Origin: Limnomonas spitsbergensis
Taxonomy: Eukaryota; Chlorophyta; Chlorophyceae; Chlamydomonadales
NCBI GenBank assembly: GCA_037349105.1
Contig: JAYJMM010000009.1
Location: 1,054,001-1,118,000 of the forward strand
DNA: 64,000 bases
Reading direction: 5' to 3'
Positions within the stretch are counted from its first letter, which is position 1. Each line of letters starts with the position of its first letter. A program made the position numbers and the translations under genes. This document shows positions 56,801 to 64,000 of this stretch, piece after piece. Under the pieces are notes generated by a model. That model did not search any database. It saw nothing but the letters and a program-made list of their open reading frames with translations, and was not told the origin of the DNA.

Positions 56801-59800
56801 CTATCTATTCTTTCTTTTGAAGCCAGACACCTGACGGCACTATCTATTCTTTCTTTTGAAGCCAGACGCCTGACGGCACTATCTATTCTTTCTTTTAAAG
56901 CCAGACACCTGACGGCACTATCTATTCTTTCTTTTGAAGCCAGACGCCTGACGGCACTATCTAACCTTTCTTTTGAAGCCAGACACCTGACGGCACTATC
57001 TATTCTTTATTTTAAAGCCAGACACCTGACGGCACTATCTATTCTTTCTTTTGAAGCTAGACGCCTGACGGCACTATCTATTCTTTCTTTTGAAGCCAGA
57101 CGCCTGACGGCACTATCTATTCTTTCTTTTGAAGCCAGACACCTGACGGCACTATCTATTCTTTCTTTTGAAGCCAGACGCCTGACGGCACTATCTAACC
57201 TTTCTTTTGAAGCCAGACGCCTGACGGCACTATCTATTCTTTCTTTTGAAGCCAGACGCCTGACGGCACTATCTATTCTTTCTTTTGAAGCCAGACGCCT
57301 GACGGCACTATCTATTCTTTCTTTTGAAGCCAGACACCTGACGGCACTATCTATTCTTTCTTTTAAAGCCAGACACCTGACGGCACTATCTATTCTTTCT
57401 TTTTAAGCCAGACACCTGACGGCACTATCTATTCTTTCTTTTGAAACCAGACGCCTGACGGCACTATCTAACCTTTCTTTTAAAGCCAGACACCTGACGG
57501 CACTATCTATTCTTTCTTTTGAAGCCAGACACCTGACGGCACTATCTATTCTTTCTTTTGAAGCCAGACACCTGACGGCACTATCTATTCTTTCTTTTGA
57601 AGCCAGACACCTGACGGCACTATCTATTCTTTCTTTTGAAGCCAGACGCCTGACGGCACTATCTATTCTTTCTTTTAAAGCCAGACACCTGACGGCACTA
57701 TCTATTCTTTCTTTTGAAGCCAGACGCCTGACGGCACTATCTAACCTTTCTTTTGAAGCCAGACACCTGACGGCACTATCTATTCTTTATTTTAAAGCCA
57801 GACACCTGACGGCACTATCTATTCTTTCTTTTGAAGCTAGACGCCTGACGGCACTATCTATTCTTTCTTTTGAAGCCAGACGCCTGACGGCACTATCTAT
57901 TCTTTCTTTTGAAGCCAGACACCTGACGGCACTATCTATTCTTTCTTTTGAAGCCAGACGCCTGACGGCACTATCTAACCTTTCTTTTGAAGCCAGACGC
58001 CTGACGGCACTATCTATTCTTTCTTTTGAAGCCAGACACCTGACGGCACTATCTATTCTTTCTTTTGAAGCCAGACGCCTGACGGCACTATCTATTCTTT
58101 CTTTTAAAGCCAGACACCTGACGGCACTATCTATTCTTTCTTTTGAAGCCAGACGCCTGACGGCACTATCTAACCTTTCTTTTGAAGCCAGACACCTGAC
58201 GGCACTATCTATTCTTTATTTTAAAGCCAGACACCTGACGGCACTATCTATTCTTTCTTTTGAAGCTAGACGCCTGACGGCACTATCTATTCTTTCTTTT
58301 GAAGCCAGACGCCTGACGGCACTATCTATTCTTTCTTTTGAAGCCAGACACCTGACGGCACTATCTATTCTTTCTTTTGAAGCCAGACGCCTGACGGCAC
58401 TATCTAACCTTTCTTTTGAAGCCAGACGCCTGACGGCACTATCTATTCTTTCTTTTGAAGCCAGACGCCTGACGGCACTATCTATTCTTTCTTTTGAAGC
58501 CAGACGCATGACGGCATTAATTAGGCTGATTGACGCTGGATGCATTGGAGCGCCTGTGCAGCAGAGCGTTTCTTTAGCAGAGCAGAGGCTTTTTTCCCAG
58601 CACGGGGGGGACGGGGAAAACCTCAGACTTGACATTCATTCATTCTTTACCCCCAAATACTCCAGGTGGGAGCTTCCCTAAAAATCTGAACCCTAAGACC
58701 CTAAACCTAAAACCCTAAAACCCCAAATACTCCAGGTGGGAATTTCCTTAAAAACAAAACCCCAAACCCTGAACCCTTTACCCTTAACCCCCAAATACTC
58801 CAGGTGGGAGCTTCCCAGTGACGGGGAGGAGCCTGTTGACGGCCCCTCTGCTGCGGCAGCGGCAGCAGCCTGCGCTGAAGACGCCACGTGCGATTCAAAT
58901 CTTGGGAGACGGGAGCTCGCCAGCCCTGGCGACGGGGCAGAGCTGGCACGCGGCCCCGCCGCCGCTGCCGCCGCCGCCGCCGGCCGCGTGCGAGTCTGGT
59001 CGCAGAACCCTGCCTTTGAGGAAGCTGCGGGGAGAGCCGCCCCTTCCGCAGCAGTGCAACAAGCTGTACATCATGGTGTACCATCTGCAGTACATGCGTT
59101 GCCCTCGCCTGCATTACAGCAGAGTGTACAGGACGGTGTAGTTCAAGAGGTACCTCCGGAGGTACACGTTGCGCCGGCGCGTGAAGAGGTGGACGCTGGG
59201 CGCGACTCGCCGGAGCAGGCAGTACAGCAGTTTGTACGGAATGTTGTGCAACAGACAATACAGCAGGCGGTTCATGCAACAGCGCAGCAAGCAACAACGG
59301 GATGGGCCGCACGGACGCATCAGGCCCACGGTCGCTTCCCGGTAGCTGCTTTAGGTGGCTCCGGTAGTGCCGTCAGGTTTCAACGTCCGGACGCTCCGGC
59401 AGCCGGGCCCCAGCAGCAACAGATCTGGCAGCTCGCCAACGGCTCCCCAGCAGCATCCACGCCAGGCTCCGGAGGCTTCCAGGCAGCTTCGTCCCCAGGT
59501 TCTGGAAGCTTCCAGGCAGCTTCCTTCCCAGGTTTCGGAAGCTTCCAGGCAGCTTCCCCAGGAGCACTATCAGCGCCGGCTACCTCAGTGCTGGACCGGC
59601 AAGCAGCATGGAGTTTGCTGCATGGAATGGTGTGTGGAAAAGGAGGGGGTAGACTTACTTATTAGTATGGTTGTGAGGGCCCAAATCCTGTACCGTTGAC
59701 CGTACCGTTTACCAGTACGGCACCGTGTTTAAGAACCGTATCGACCATTTCCTGACCAGTCCGGCTATTTGGACTGTACCGTATCCCTACCATTTGACCA

Positions 59801-61065
59801 TACCGTTGACCATACCGGCAGATAACCCTGGAGGGGGGGGGGTAAATCAATTCAGCAACATAGAAGCACCGGTAAATTGATAGGGAAAGTTATGCCCAGG
59901 GGCTTGGAGGCTGATTCATGAAGAGGCGCTTGGATCTTGAGGGAAACGAAAAAATGTAAAAAAAAATGTAAAAAATGTAAAGAATAAACAGATTTACCGT
60001 ACTGGTACCTGAGTTACCGTAGACTTGATTTTCCTCTTAAAACGATAATCAAATTTAGTTGTTAGCCAGATGTGTGCTTCACTTGGCCAAACATTAGGCG
60101 TCCCACGAGGCCACGAGTAGTGATTTCCAATGGAGTTGCGTTTTCCGAAAGCGTAACAGCGGTTGGATATCAGTTTCTCGCGGCGGCAAGGGACGTCAAT
60201 GTTGCATATCCATTGAAAGGTGACATACGTACAGCGGGTTTGGGCTGTGATGTCCGTTCGAGTTTGGACAGGAAGCGCGAAAACACTCCATTCTTACTTC
60301 CGAGGCTGAAACCCATTCCGAGGCTAAAACCCATTGCAAGGCTGGAACCCATTGTAAGGCTGCAGTTTGAACCCTTAATTACCGCTGATGTACTACCTCG
60401 AATCACGTGTACTGCCCTCCTCATATCCTGTACCGCAGGCCGGCTTGGACGTGCTTTCCCCCGAGGCGGCTTCCAGGCTGACAGGTCTGCTGGAGGCGCA
60501 GCAACACCAGCAACACCACGCACAACACCAGCAACACCAGCAACAGCATGTGCAATACAATTTGCAACAGCCTGCAGATCAGGAGTGGCTGTATCCGGGT
60601 CCAGCGCTGGCTGCCGGTCGGATCAACCCCATGTTTGAGCTTATGCCGGATGTGCCACCTCACACTTCCTCTCACACCTTTCACACTTCCCCTCACACTT
60701 CCTCTCACACTGCCGGTCGGATCAACCCCATGTTTGAGATGATGCCAGAGGTGCTACCACAGCCGATGCAGCAGCGTGTGCTGTCAGAACCCGGGACGGC
60801 GGCTGGACCTACCAGCTGCGGCCCCGCGACTAACTCGATGGCCGCGCTGCCCGCCACCGCCAGGTCATCATCATCGAATAATATGAATAGTAATCACGTG
60901 CTGCTGCTGCCAGCTGGCATGCCCGCGGGCCTGCCGGGGCTTCCAGAGCCTGCCGGCGCGCGAGGGGCTCCATCGCCTGCTGGCAGCGATTTGCAGCAGC
61001 CCAGGCGGCCGCCGGGCATGCCCTTGTTTGACGTCCTGCAGCTGATCCTCATGGAGCAGCAGTGA
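35825..61065 (+). CDS. Giant low-complexity protein (3171 aa model) with Sfi1-like Trp/Leu module
   Basis: Thirteen exons whose phases all match: 35825-37152, 38509-40662, 41948-42034, 42748-42841, 44435-44491, 45906-46003, 47060-47168, 47541-50357, 51745-51841, 52104-52554, 53148-53918, 58804-59629, 60439-61065. An in-frame TGA lies just upstream of the ATG. Residues 1-443 are Ala/Pro/Ser-rich and 444-1160 strongly Gln-rich. Exons 3-8 start (1162-1330) form an ordered module: AWHAWSVWAAAQR, AFRLRRKAFRKLHAHMVNKR, ALRALMFRVERKHR, EWWQLACG, then LLLTCFMAWR. The last fits the LL-x3-F-x2-W-R core of Sfi1 centrin-binding repeats, so a centrin or basal-body scaffold is possible (inference). Residues 1340-3171 are Ala/Ser/Pro/Gln-rich with repeated Phe-Gln-Ala-Ala-Ser and GRINPMFE(L/M)MP motifs. 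TGTAA lies about 215 nt after the stop. Splitting into two genes cannot be excluded, but no internal start or stop requires it. Confidence 0.72.
37490..37583 (+). repeat. Dispersed repeat family E, copy 1
   Basis: TTTTGCCCTGAGGGCAGCAT, a short AT-rich part, then GAGGGAAGGCAAATTAAAT and CGGTATT. Shared with 43.5, 46.8 and 47.5 kb. Confidence 0.6.
37675..38500 (+). repeat. CCCATGC arrays in the giant gene's intron 1
   Basis: Imperfect 6/12-bp CCCATGC repeats; six units of about 36 bp (GCGTGATACACCATGCTGCA then TGTGCTATGCCCCAT) from 37937 to 38150; and one copy of exon 2's acceptor (GCAGGCAAGTTGACTGTAAG) at 38157. Confidence 0.85.
40738..41024. repeat. GCTGGC hexamer array ending in inverted GCGCCAGC arms
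   Basis: About 35 GCTGGC/GCTGGT/GGGGCT units (40738-40948) followed by GGCGCCAGCGCCAGCGCCAC, and again GTGGCGCTGGCGCCAGCGCC at 40993. The two orientations can pair into a long hairpin. Each CAC end is followed by AGAGAGAGAAA and a CTACGCC family D boundary. Confidence 0.8.
41018..41112 (-). repeat. Dispersed repeat family D, copy 3 (inverted)
   Basis: GAAAGAAAGCTACGCC..GAGGGGCGTGAGAGTTAAGG then CAGCCTGGGCCGAAGGCAC; reverse complement of the 28.3 kb copy. Confidence 0.6.
41143..41750. repeat. 9-bp (ACATACCTA)n minisatellite
   Basis: About 60 units, broken once at 41190-41265. A regular CCTA/CCCA alternation suggests 18-27-bp sub-periods. Produces Asn-Ile-Pro and Met-Leu-Gly frames that are not genes. 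A partial family C copy follows at 41745-41792. Confidence 0.92.
42035..42745 (+). repeat. Copies of giant-gene exon 3's 3' end and exon 4's 5' end, with a TGATCCTGC array
   Basis: Two copies of exon 3's end and donor (GATGCGCGGCGCTCATACCC near 42119, more diverged near 42236) follow exon 3. Two copies of exon 4's start (GATCCTGAGCGAGTGGC at 42311; GATCCTGGGCGAGTGGCAGG at 42615) precede exon 4. TGCTGATCCTGC repeats lie between. Confidence 0.82.
42880..43400. repeat. GACCAGACCA and CCCCCTA low-order arrays
   Basis: AGACCAGACC units at 42888-42920; poly-C blocks and a 7-bp CCCCCTA array at 43060-43330, with GCCTACCAC..CGCGCCTTTGTTTGCTGC blocks repeated three times. Pro-rich open frames here are artefacts. 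Confidence 0.8.
43480..43606 (+). repeat. Dispersed repeat family E, copy 2 (longest)
   Basis: Runs from TGTTTTCAGTCAGCAATTC through TTTGCCATGAGTGCAGCAT to CGAGGGAAGGCAAATCAAAT and CGGTATTT. Confidence 0.62.
43607..44434 (+). repeat. Five copies of giant-gene exon 5's 5' end
   Basis: Acceptor plus TTCAGAAGGCT(G/A)CA-type starts near 43608, 43740, 43848, 44255 and 44333 precede exon 5 (44435). CCCTAAACCC and CCACCCACTCCC repeats lie between. One copy of exon 5's 3' end lies after it at about 44600-44655. Confidence 0.8.
44860..45350. repeat. GTACAAGCTGTGCTGTACCG-type repeats
   Basis: About ten imperfect units of 25-40 bp around GCAGTACACACGTACAGGCT in the giant gene's intron 5. No exon match seen. 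Confidence 0.7.
45535..45905 (+). repeat. Three copies of giant-gene exon 6's 5' end
   Basis: Copies near 45540, 45648 and 45787 (CACTCTTTCAGGATGTAG then CGCCCACCTGGCAGGCCTCC) precede the real exon at 45906 with a ~110-130-bp spacing. Confidence 0.88.
46004..46680 (+). repeat. GTAGCTGAGCTG array derived from exon 6's donor region
   Basis: Eight to ten imperfect units of 60-80 bp contain GTAGCTGAGCTGCAGGTGG and CGCAAACTCCATGCCAGG; the latter echoes the exon end GAACGCAAACACCGTGCAAG|GT. TAGCTGCATGG is repeated four times near 46610. Confidence 0.75.
46731..46862 (-). repeat. Dispersed repeat family E, copy 3 (inverted)
   Basis: ATTTAATTTGCCTTTCCTCG then CCTTGCCTTCATGGCAAATT and a CGACTGAAAAAAACTGGC end. 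Confidence 0.6.
46875..47059 (+). repeat. Copy of giant-gene exon 7's 5' end and three AATCACACCGGCAGGTACCT units
   Basis: TTTTACATGCACCGCCTGGC followed by AGCGATCTACGCTATGGCT at 46879 duplicates the acceptor and start of exon 7 (47060). Confidence 0.82.
47345..47515 (-). repeat. Dispersed repeat family D, copy 4 (inverted), with a family E fragment
   Basis: GAAAGAAAGAAAGCTACGCC to GGCTGGGCCGAAGCCACATC at 47350-47440; ACCCGAGGGAAGGCAATTCA (family E end) at 47483-47512. Confidence 0.58.
50358..51744 (+). repeat. Giant-gene intron 8: telomere-like array and about ten copies of exon 9's 5' end
   Basis: 50358-50665 is a ~38-bp TTAGGCTGCAGGACTTAAGG array. From about 50740 AGATCCTGATCTAGATCTTA-type units appear, most carrying CTTCACTGCCCAGGCCCTGG, the acceptor and start of exon 9 (51745). 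Copies nearest the exon also include GACTGGTT(C/T)TACAG..GTGCTGACGCC. Confidence 0.85.
51915..52103 (+). repeat. Copy of giant-gene exon 10's 5' end
   Basis: CGCCGCAGAGCCTGCCAGGA then TTCTGGCGGATCAGCAGGA at 51948 duplicates the exon start at 52104; GTTACT(T/C)(T/A)CTCCACCAATGT is also repeated. Confidence 0.75.
52555..53147 (+). repeat. Copies of giant-gene exon 10's 3' end and exon 11's 5' end
   Basis: Two good copies (52622-52690, 52738-52805) repeat CCGTGGGAATGCGATGAC..GAGGTTCAGGTGAGG, the exon end plus donor. Further units keep only GTGTGAAGCTCTGTAAGTAA. A copy of exon 11's start (GTAGCGTCGCCAAGCCTGC) is at 53083. Confidence 0.88.
53985..54450. repeat. ~135-bp tandem array in giant-gene intron 11
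   Basis: Three and a half units contain GCATCCACCCACAGCCTTTT, CGAAAGGGCCAGGCAGAGCG and CATTGGTTATTGGCCGTTC. Confidence 0.88.
54660..55535. other. Unassigned intron 11 sequence
   Basis: Mixed CCCTAAACC/GGGTTTAGG tracts and repeats around CATGCTGTATCTTCAAGGAA (three copies, 54760-55230). No exon or element recognised. Confidence 0.5.
55535..55612 (+). repeat. Dispersed repeat family D, copy 5
   Basis: CTACGGCCCCAAGCTGCGCT, TGTTCCCCCAA and GGGCGTAGCTTTCTTTCTTT. Its end runs directly into the 39-bp satellite. Confidence 0.62.
55603..58520. repeat. 39-bp satellite with 780-bp higher-order repeat
   Basis: About 74 units of GAAGCCAGACGCCTGACGGC then ACTATCTATTCTTTCTTTT. Variants (ACACCTG, CTAACCTTT, CTTTATTTTAAAG, GAAACCAG, GAAGCTAG) recur in the same order 780 bp (20 units) apart: TTCTTTATTTTAAAG starts near 56222, 57002 and 57782. 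The last block is 429 bp (11 units) long and the first is truncated. The start matches family D's CTTTCTTTCTTCTGACGCC tail. Confidence 0.95.
58640..58803 (+). repeat. Two copies of giant-gene exon 12's 5' end
   Basis: CCCAAATACTCCAGGTGGGA then (G/A)(C/T)TTCC at about 58652 and 58721 copy the acceptor and first ~11 nt of exon 12 (58804), separated by CCCTAAAACCC. Confidence 0.82.
59690..60370. repeat. Giant-gene intron 12 short repeats
   Basis: Repeated TTGACCATACCG/GTACCGT units (59692-59820), AAAATGTAAAAAATGTAAAG (59950), and four ~20-bp GGCTGAAACCCATTCCGA units (60302-60365). No exon seen. Confidence 0.6.
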
Positions 61066-61799
61066 TTGAGTTGAAATGCTTCGGAAAGGGAATCATGAGC
61101 ACTGGCAACTGCTAGGGGAAACTATCTCTTAGACTGATGGGCCTGCCCTTTTTTGACCATGTCATTCGAATTTGTGTGACCGCCACAAAGGATTTTCTTG
61201 TTATGTTGTATGGAATGGGAAGGGAGGGAGGGCCGGAAGGAAGAGATCTTGGGTCCTGTCTTATGGCCCCCAACTACAGTGTAAACGGCTCTTCAGGCTG
61301 TTTTGTTTGTATTTGACTGTTTCGCGGCCTCTCCATATCGGGTTACGTTTTTGTCCCTGACAAATTATTTCGAGGTGATGTGTCTGGACAGTGAGGTGGG
61401 GTTTACCTTCACAAAACCAAGATATTGTTGCAACTGGTACAACCGATCGCAATTTCGTGACGAAAGGGACAAGCCGCGCTCTTTTAGGGTTTAGGTTTTT
61501 GAGTTTGGCGCGCGCCTCGTGAAACCTTCGTCGGGGGGGGTAGGGTTTAGGGTTTAGGGTTTGGCGCGGGCCGTGTGGAACCTTTCGTGACGAAAAGGAC
61601 AAGCCGCGCTCTTTTCTGCAACAGGAGCACAAACCAGCTTAAACAGTGCTGGCTTGTGCTCCTGCTCCGTACAACCGCTTAGGGTTCGCGCACCCCCTAA
61701 AAAAATTAAACGGTGTTGTACCTTGCCACCTTGGTACTTGAAAATACACACCGGGTCAACCTTTGCCGGATCATTGATGTCACCTTGGTACTACAATCC

Positions 61800-62560
61800 G
61801 CCATATCATGTGCCGCCTCGTGGTGTACCTTGGAAGTACACTCCGGCTTATCATGTGCCGTGTCGTGGTGTACCTTGGAAGTACACTCCGGCTTATCATG
61901 TGCCGTGTCGTGGTGTACCTTGGAAGTACACTCCGGCTTATCATGTGCTGTCTCGTGGTACCTTGGAAGTACACTCCGGCTTATCATGTGCCGTCTCGTG
62001 GTACCTTGGAAGTACACTCCGGCTTATCATGTGCCGTGTCGTGGTGTACCTTGGAAGTACACTCCGGCTTATCATGTGCCGTGTCGTGGTGTACCTTGGA
62101 AGTACACTCCGGCTTATCATGTGCCGTGTCGTGGTGTACCTTGGAAGTACACTCCGGCTTATCATGTGCCGTGTCGTGGTGTACCTTGGAAGTACACTCC
62201 GGCTTATCATGTGCTGTCTCGTGGTACCTTGGAAGTACACTCCGGCTTATCATGTGCCGTCTCGTGGTACCTTGGAAGTACACTCCGGCTTATCATGTGC
62301 CGTGTCGTGGTGTACCTTGGAAGTACACTCCGGCTTATCATGTGCCGTGTCGTGGTGTACCTTGGAAGTACACTCCGGCTTATCATGTGCCGTCTCGTGG
62401 TACCTTGGAAGTACACTCCGGCTTATCATGTGCCGTGTCGTGGTGTACCTTGGAAGTACACTCCGGCTTATCATGTGCTGTCTCGTGGTACCTTGGAAGT
62501 ACACTCCGGCTTATCATGTGCCGTGTCGTGGTACCTTGGAAGTACACTCCGGCTTAACAT
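61800..62560. repeat. 43/45-bp tandem array
   Basis: About 17 units of TATCATGTGCCGTGTCGTGG then TGTACCTTGGAAGTACACTC and CGGCT. Two length classes (GGTGTACC, 45 bp; GGTACC, 43 bp) alternate in blocks, with a partly repeated order of types. Degenerate flanking units lie at 61730-61800 and near 62930-63030. Confidence 0.92.
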
Positions 62561-62744
62561 CAGTGTTTATTTTAGTACGTGACAAAGCACCTTTGGGGGG
62601 CCGCCGGGCAGCCACTACTGGGCCGATTGGGACCAAACATTGACCAGCCGATGGCCGTGGGAGTAGGGCATGCTGCTTGGGGCCCTCACGGCCGTATGCC
62701 GTGATGTAGCTGAATTTTAGCTGAGGCACACTAAAATAATCAGT

Positions 62745-62830
62745 GCTTAACAAGTCAATGACATGACACCTCTGGGCCCGAAGAAGGCAAAGAAAAACAA
62801 CGAAACTAGGCCTCAACAAAGCGAACGACG
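62745..62830 (-). repeat. Dispersed repeat family A, copy 4 (inverted, diverged)
   Basis: GTCAATGACATGACACCTCT then GGGCCCGAAG; compare AATGACGTTACACCTCTGG at 25.35 kb. A shorter inverted fragment is at 63172-63195. Confidence 0.5.
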
Positions 62831-63399
62831 TTCTCAACAAAAGTCAGAGCCTCCCATCCAAGCCTATCCTGGTTTCAACTGTTGAATGTCTGTGGCGCCT
62901 TCCGGGGGGCTTGCTTAACATGTGCCGTATCATGCTTCATTCGAGGCACAATGCAACTCAAACTGTGCCGCATGGCACATGATGCCACCTTGGTGACATT
63001 ATCATCAGTCTTCACTCGTGCCGTATGATGCAAGCCTGAAGTGCAATCCGGCCGCCCCATGTCTTTCCTTATGTCTTTCATTCGTGTTCTCTCCGCCCTG
63101 GGGTTTCCTGTGCTCCTGACCTGATAGCTGGGCGCTCAAGCCGCCGAATTCCGTGACCGATGTCCACCAAGGTCAATGACGTTGCACCTCAGCAGGGGAA
63201 AAGCCTCGGACGTGTGGACGCCACACAGGTCAGGCTCAAGCGATGCCACGTCACCTACACATCTCCCAGCGGAAACGTATCAAATACCACGTACCTGTCC
63301 CTAATTCAACTGTTTTTTGCAGGGCTCCGATGTGCAACGTTCCTTACACATCCCCTAGGGTATGCACTGTTCTTAACTTGCACATCCCATAGGGGGACG

Positions 63400-63440
63400 C
63401 TTCATTTCAGCATGGCCCAGAGGTGTAATTTCATGAACAT
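63400..63440 (+). repeat. Dispersed repeat family A fragment
   Basis: CAGCATGGCCCAGAGGTGTA then ATTTCATGAAC. A further fragment, GGCCGAGCTTTATTTAAGCA, runs to the window end at 63966-64000. Confidence 0.5.
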
Positions 63441-64000
63441 CCCCTGGGAGGAAGCCCTCGACATGTTTCAATCCACGGTATCAATCGTAACAGAGATTCA
63501 CCACTAGTCAGACTGGGAGCCTTTTCGGGCAGGGCCTCGTCAGAAATGGTTTGTTTTTTTATTGAAGATGGAACGTACCGTATATACGACCCCTACTTGC
63601 ACATGCTTCAAGGTTTCATAGTTTTACTTAATGCTCATTTTCTGTCTTTTAAGCACCGTATCTTATTCAGTCGACTGACACCGGTCCCACACATAAAGCG
63701 TCATGCTTCGCGGGATTCTTCAAATGCGAAATCACAACTCCAAGCAGGAGTTCCATTCATCGCAGGTGCTTCAATTTTACAGCCCGTAGAGCGCCAGGTG
63801 CTTCAGAAGGGACAAGGTTTGCTGAAAGAACAACATAACATGCAACGGTAGAAAAACGGCCGACAAATGGCGCAGCCAAACGGTACGCAGAACAAGCTGG
63901 TCCTCTAAATCCGCAAATCCCCACAGACAGGGCGGGACTTCCCTAGCTGACTTTCTATTTGCCGACGTGGCCGAGCTTTATTTAAGCAGAGCCCAGATAG

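Larger units (their letters stand above)
61066..64000. other. 3' flank of the giant gene, no confident gene
   Basis: Contains a TGTAA at about 61281, a two-copy ~75-bp repeat with CGTGACGAAAGGGACAAGCC (61460 and 61590), the 43-45-bp array, and family A fragments. Open frames at 63160-63507 and 63546-63851 lack recognisable domains and overlap family A sequence. Confidence 0.5.

Noticed and set aside
58216..58635. Minus-strand protein of repeated RRLASKERIDSAV
   Set aside because: 39 bp equals 13 codons, so the satellite stays open; it is a reading of the array end.
61654..62643. Plus- and minus-strand proteins repeating GSTLRLIMCRVVV or KPECTSKV
   Set aside because: Artefacts of the 43/45-bp array; different reading frames are equally open and none has a unique domain.
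63160..63851. Possible genes at 63160-63507 and 63546-63851
   Set aside because: No recognisable domain; the first overlaps family A repeat fragments on both sides. Not enough to call a gene.

Overview
The window is nuclear DNA of a eukaryote, most likely a chlamydomonadalean green alga. The evidence is GC-rich genes with many short exons and huge introns, (T)TTAGGG-like tracts scattered through introns, long CAG/GCN codon runs that put Gln, Ala and Ser tracts into proteins, organelle-type leader peptides, and TGTAA motifs after some stop codons. The species cannot be named from sequence alone. There are no rRNA, tRNA, CRISPR or bacterial operon features.

Five spliced genes account for the coding content. 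(1) 444-6596, minus: the N-terminal 306 residues of a PepN-type M1 aminopeptidase; its catalytic exons lie beyond position 1. (2) 7971-17660, minus: a carbohydrate/sialate O-acetylesterase-like (SASA) hydrolase, with N-terminal exons not fully resolved. (3) 18843-24186, plus: an Mpv17/PMP22 membrane protein; five exons with matching phases give 188 aa. (4) 24755-34122, minus: tRNA-specific 2-thiouridylase MnmA/TRMU; nine exons with matching phases give 739 aa, with both catalytic cysteines and a polyglutamine insertion. (5) 35825-61065, plus: a very large low-complexity protein; thirteen phase-matching exons give 3171 aa, with a central Trp/Leu-rich module resembling Sfi1 centrin-binding repeats. 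Genes 1 and 2 are tandem, 2/3 and 4/5 are divergent, and 3/4 are convergent. No functional pathway links all five, although 1 and 4 carry organelle-type leaders.

Nearly everything else is tandem repeat, and the repeats follow a rule. Many introns contain tandem copies of their own splice junction: copies of an exon's 5' end (with the acceptor) lie upstream of that exon, and copies of its 3' end (with the donor) lie downstream. I can recognise this at more than thirty junctions, in all five genes. The clearest case is a 90-bp unit repeated about 27 times before one esterase exon, each copy carrying an acceptor and the first ~37 exon bases. Intron growth by tandem duplication across splice sites, leaving arrays of decoy sites, is the main finding.

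Other structure: a 39-bp satellite with a 780-bp higher-order period (55.6-58.5 kb), a 68-bp array with a palindromic core in the divergent 34.1-35.8 kb intergenic region, a 92-nt foldback at 5.07 kb, at least five short dispersed repeat families (called A-E here), and several low-order arrays that produce long but spurious open frames.
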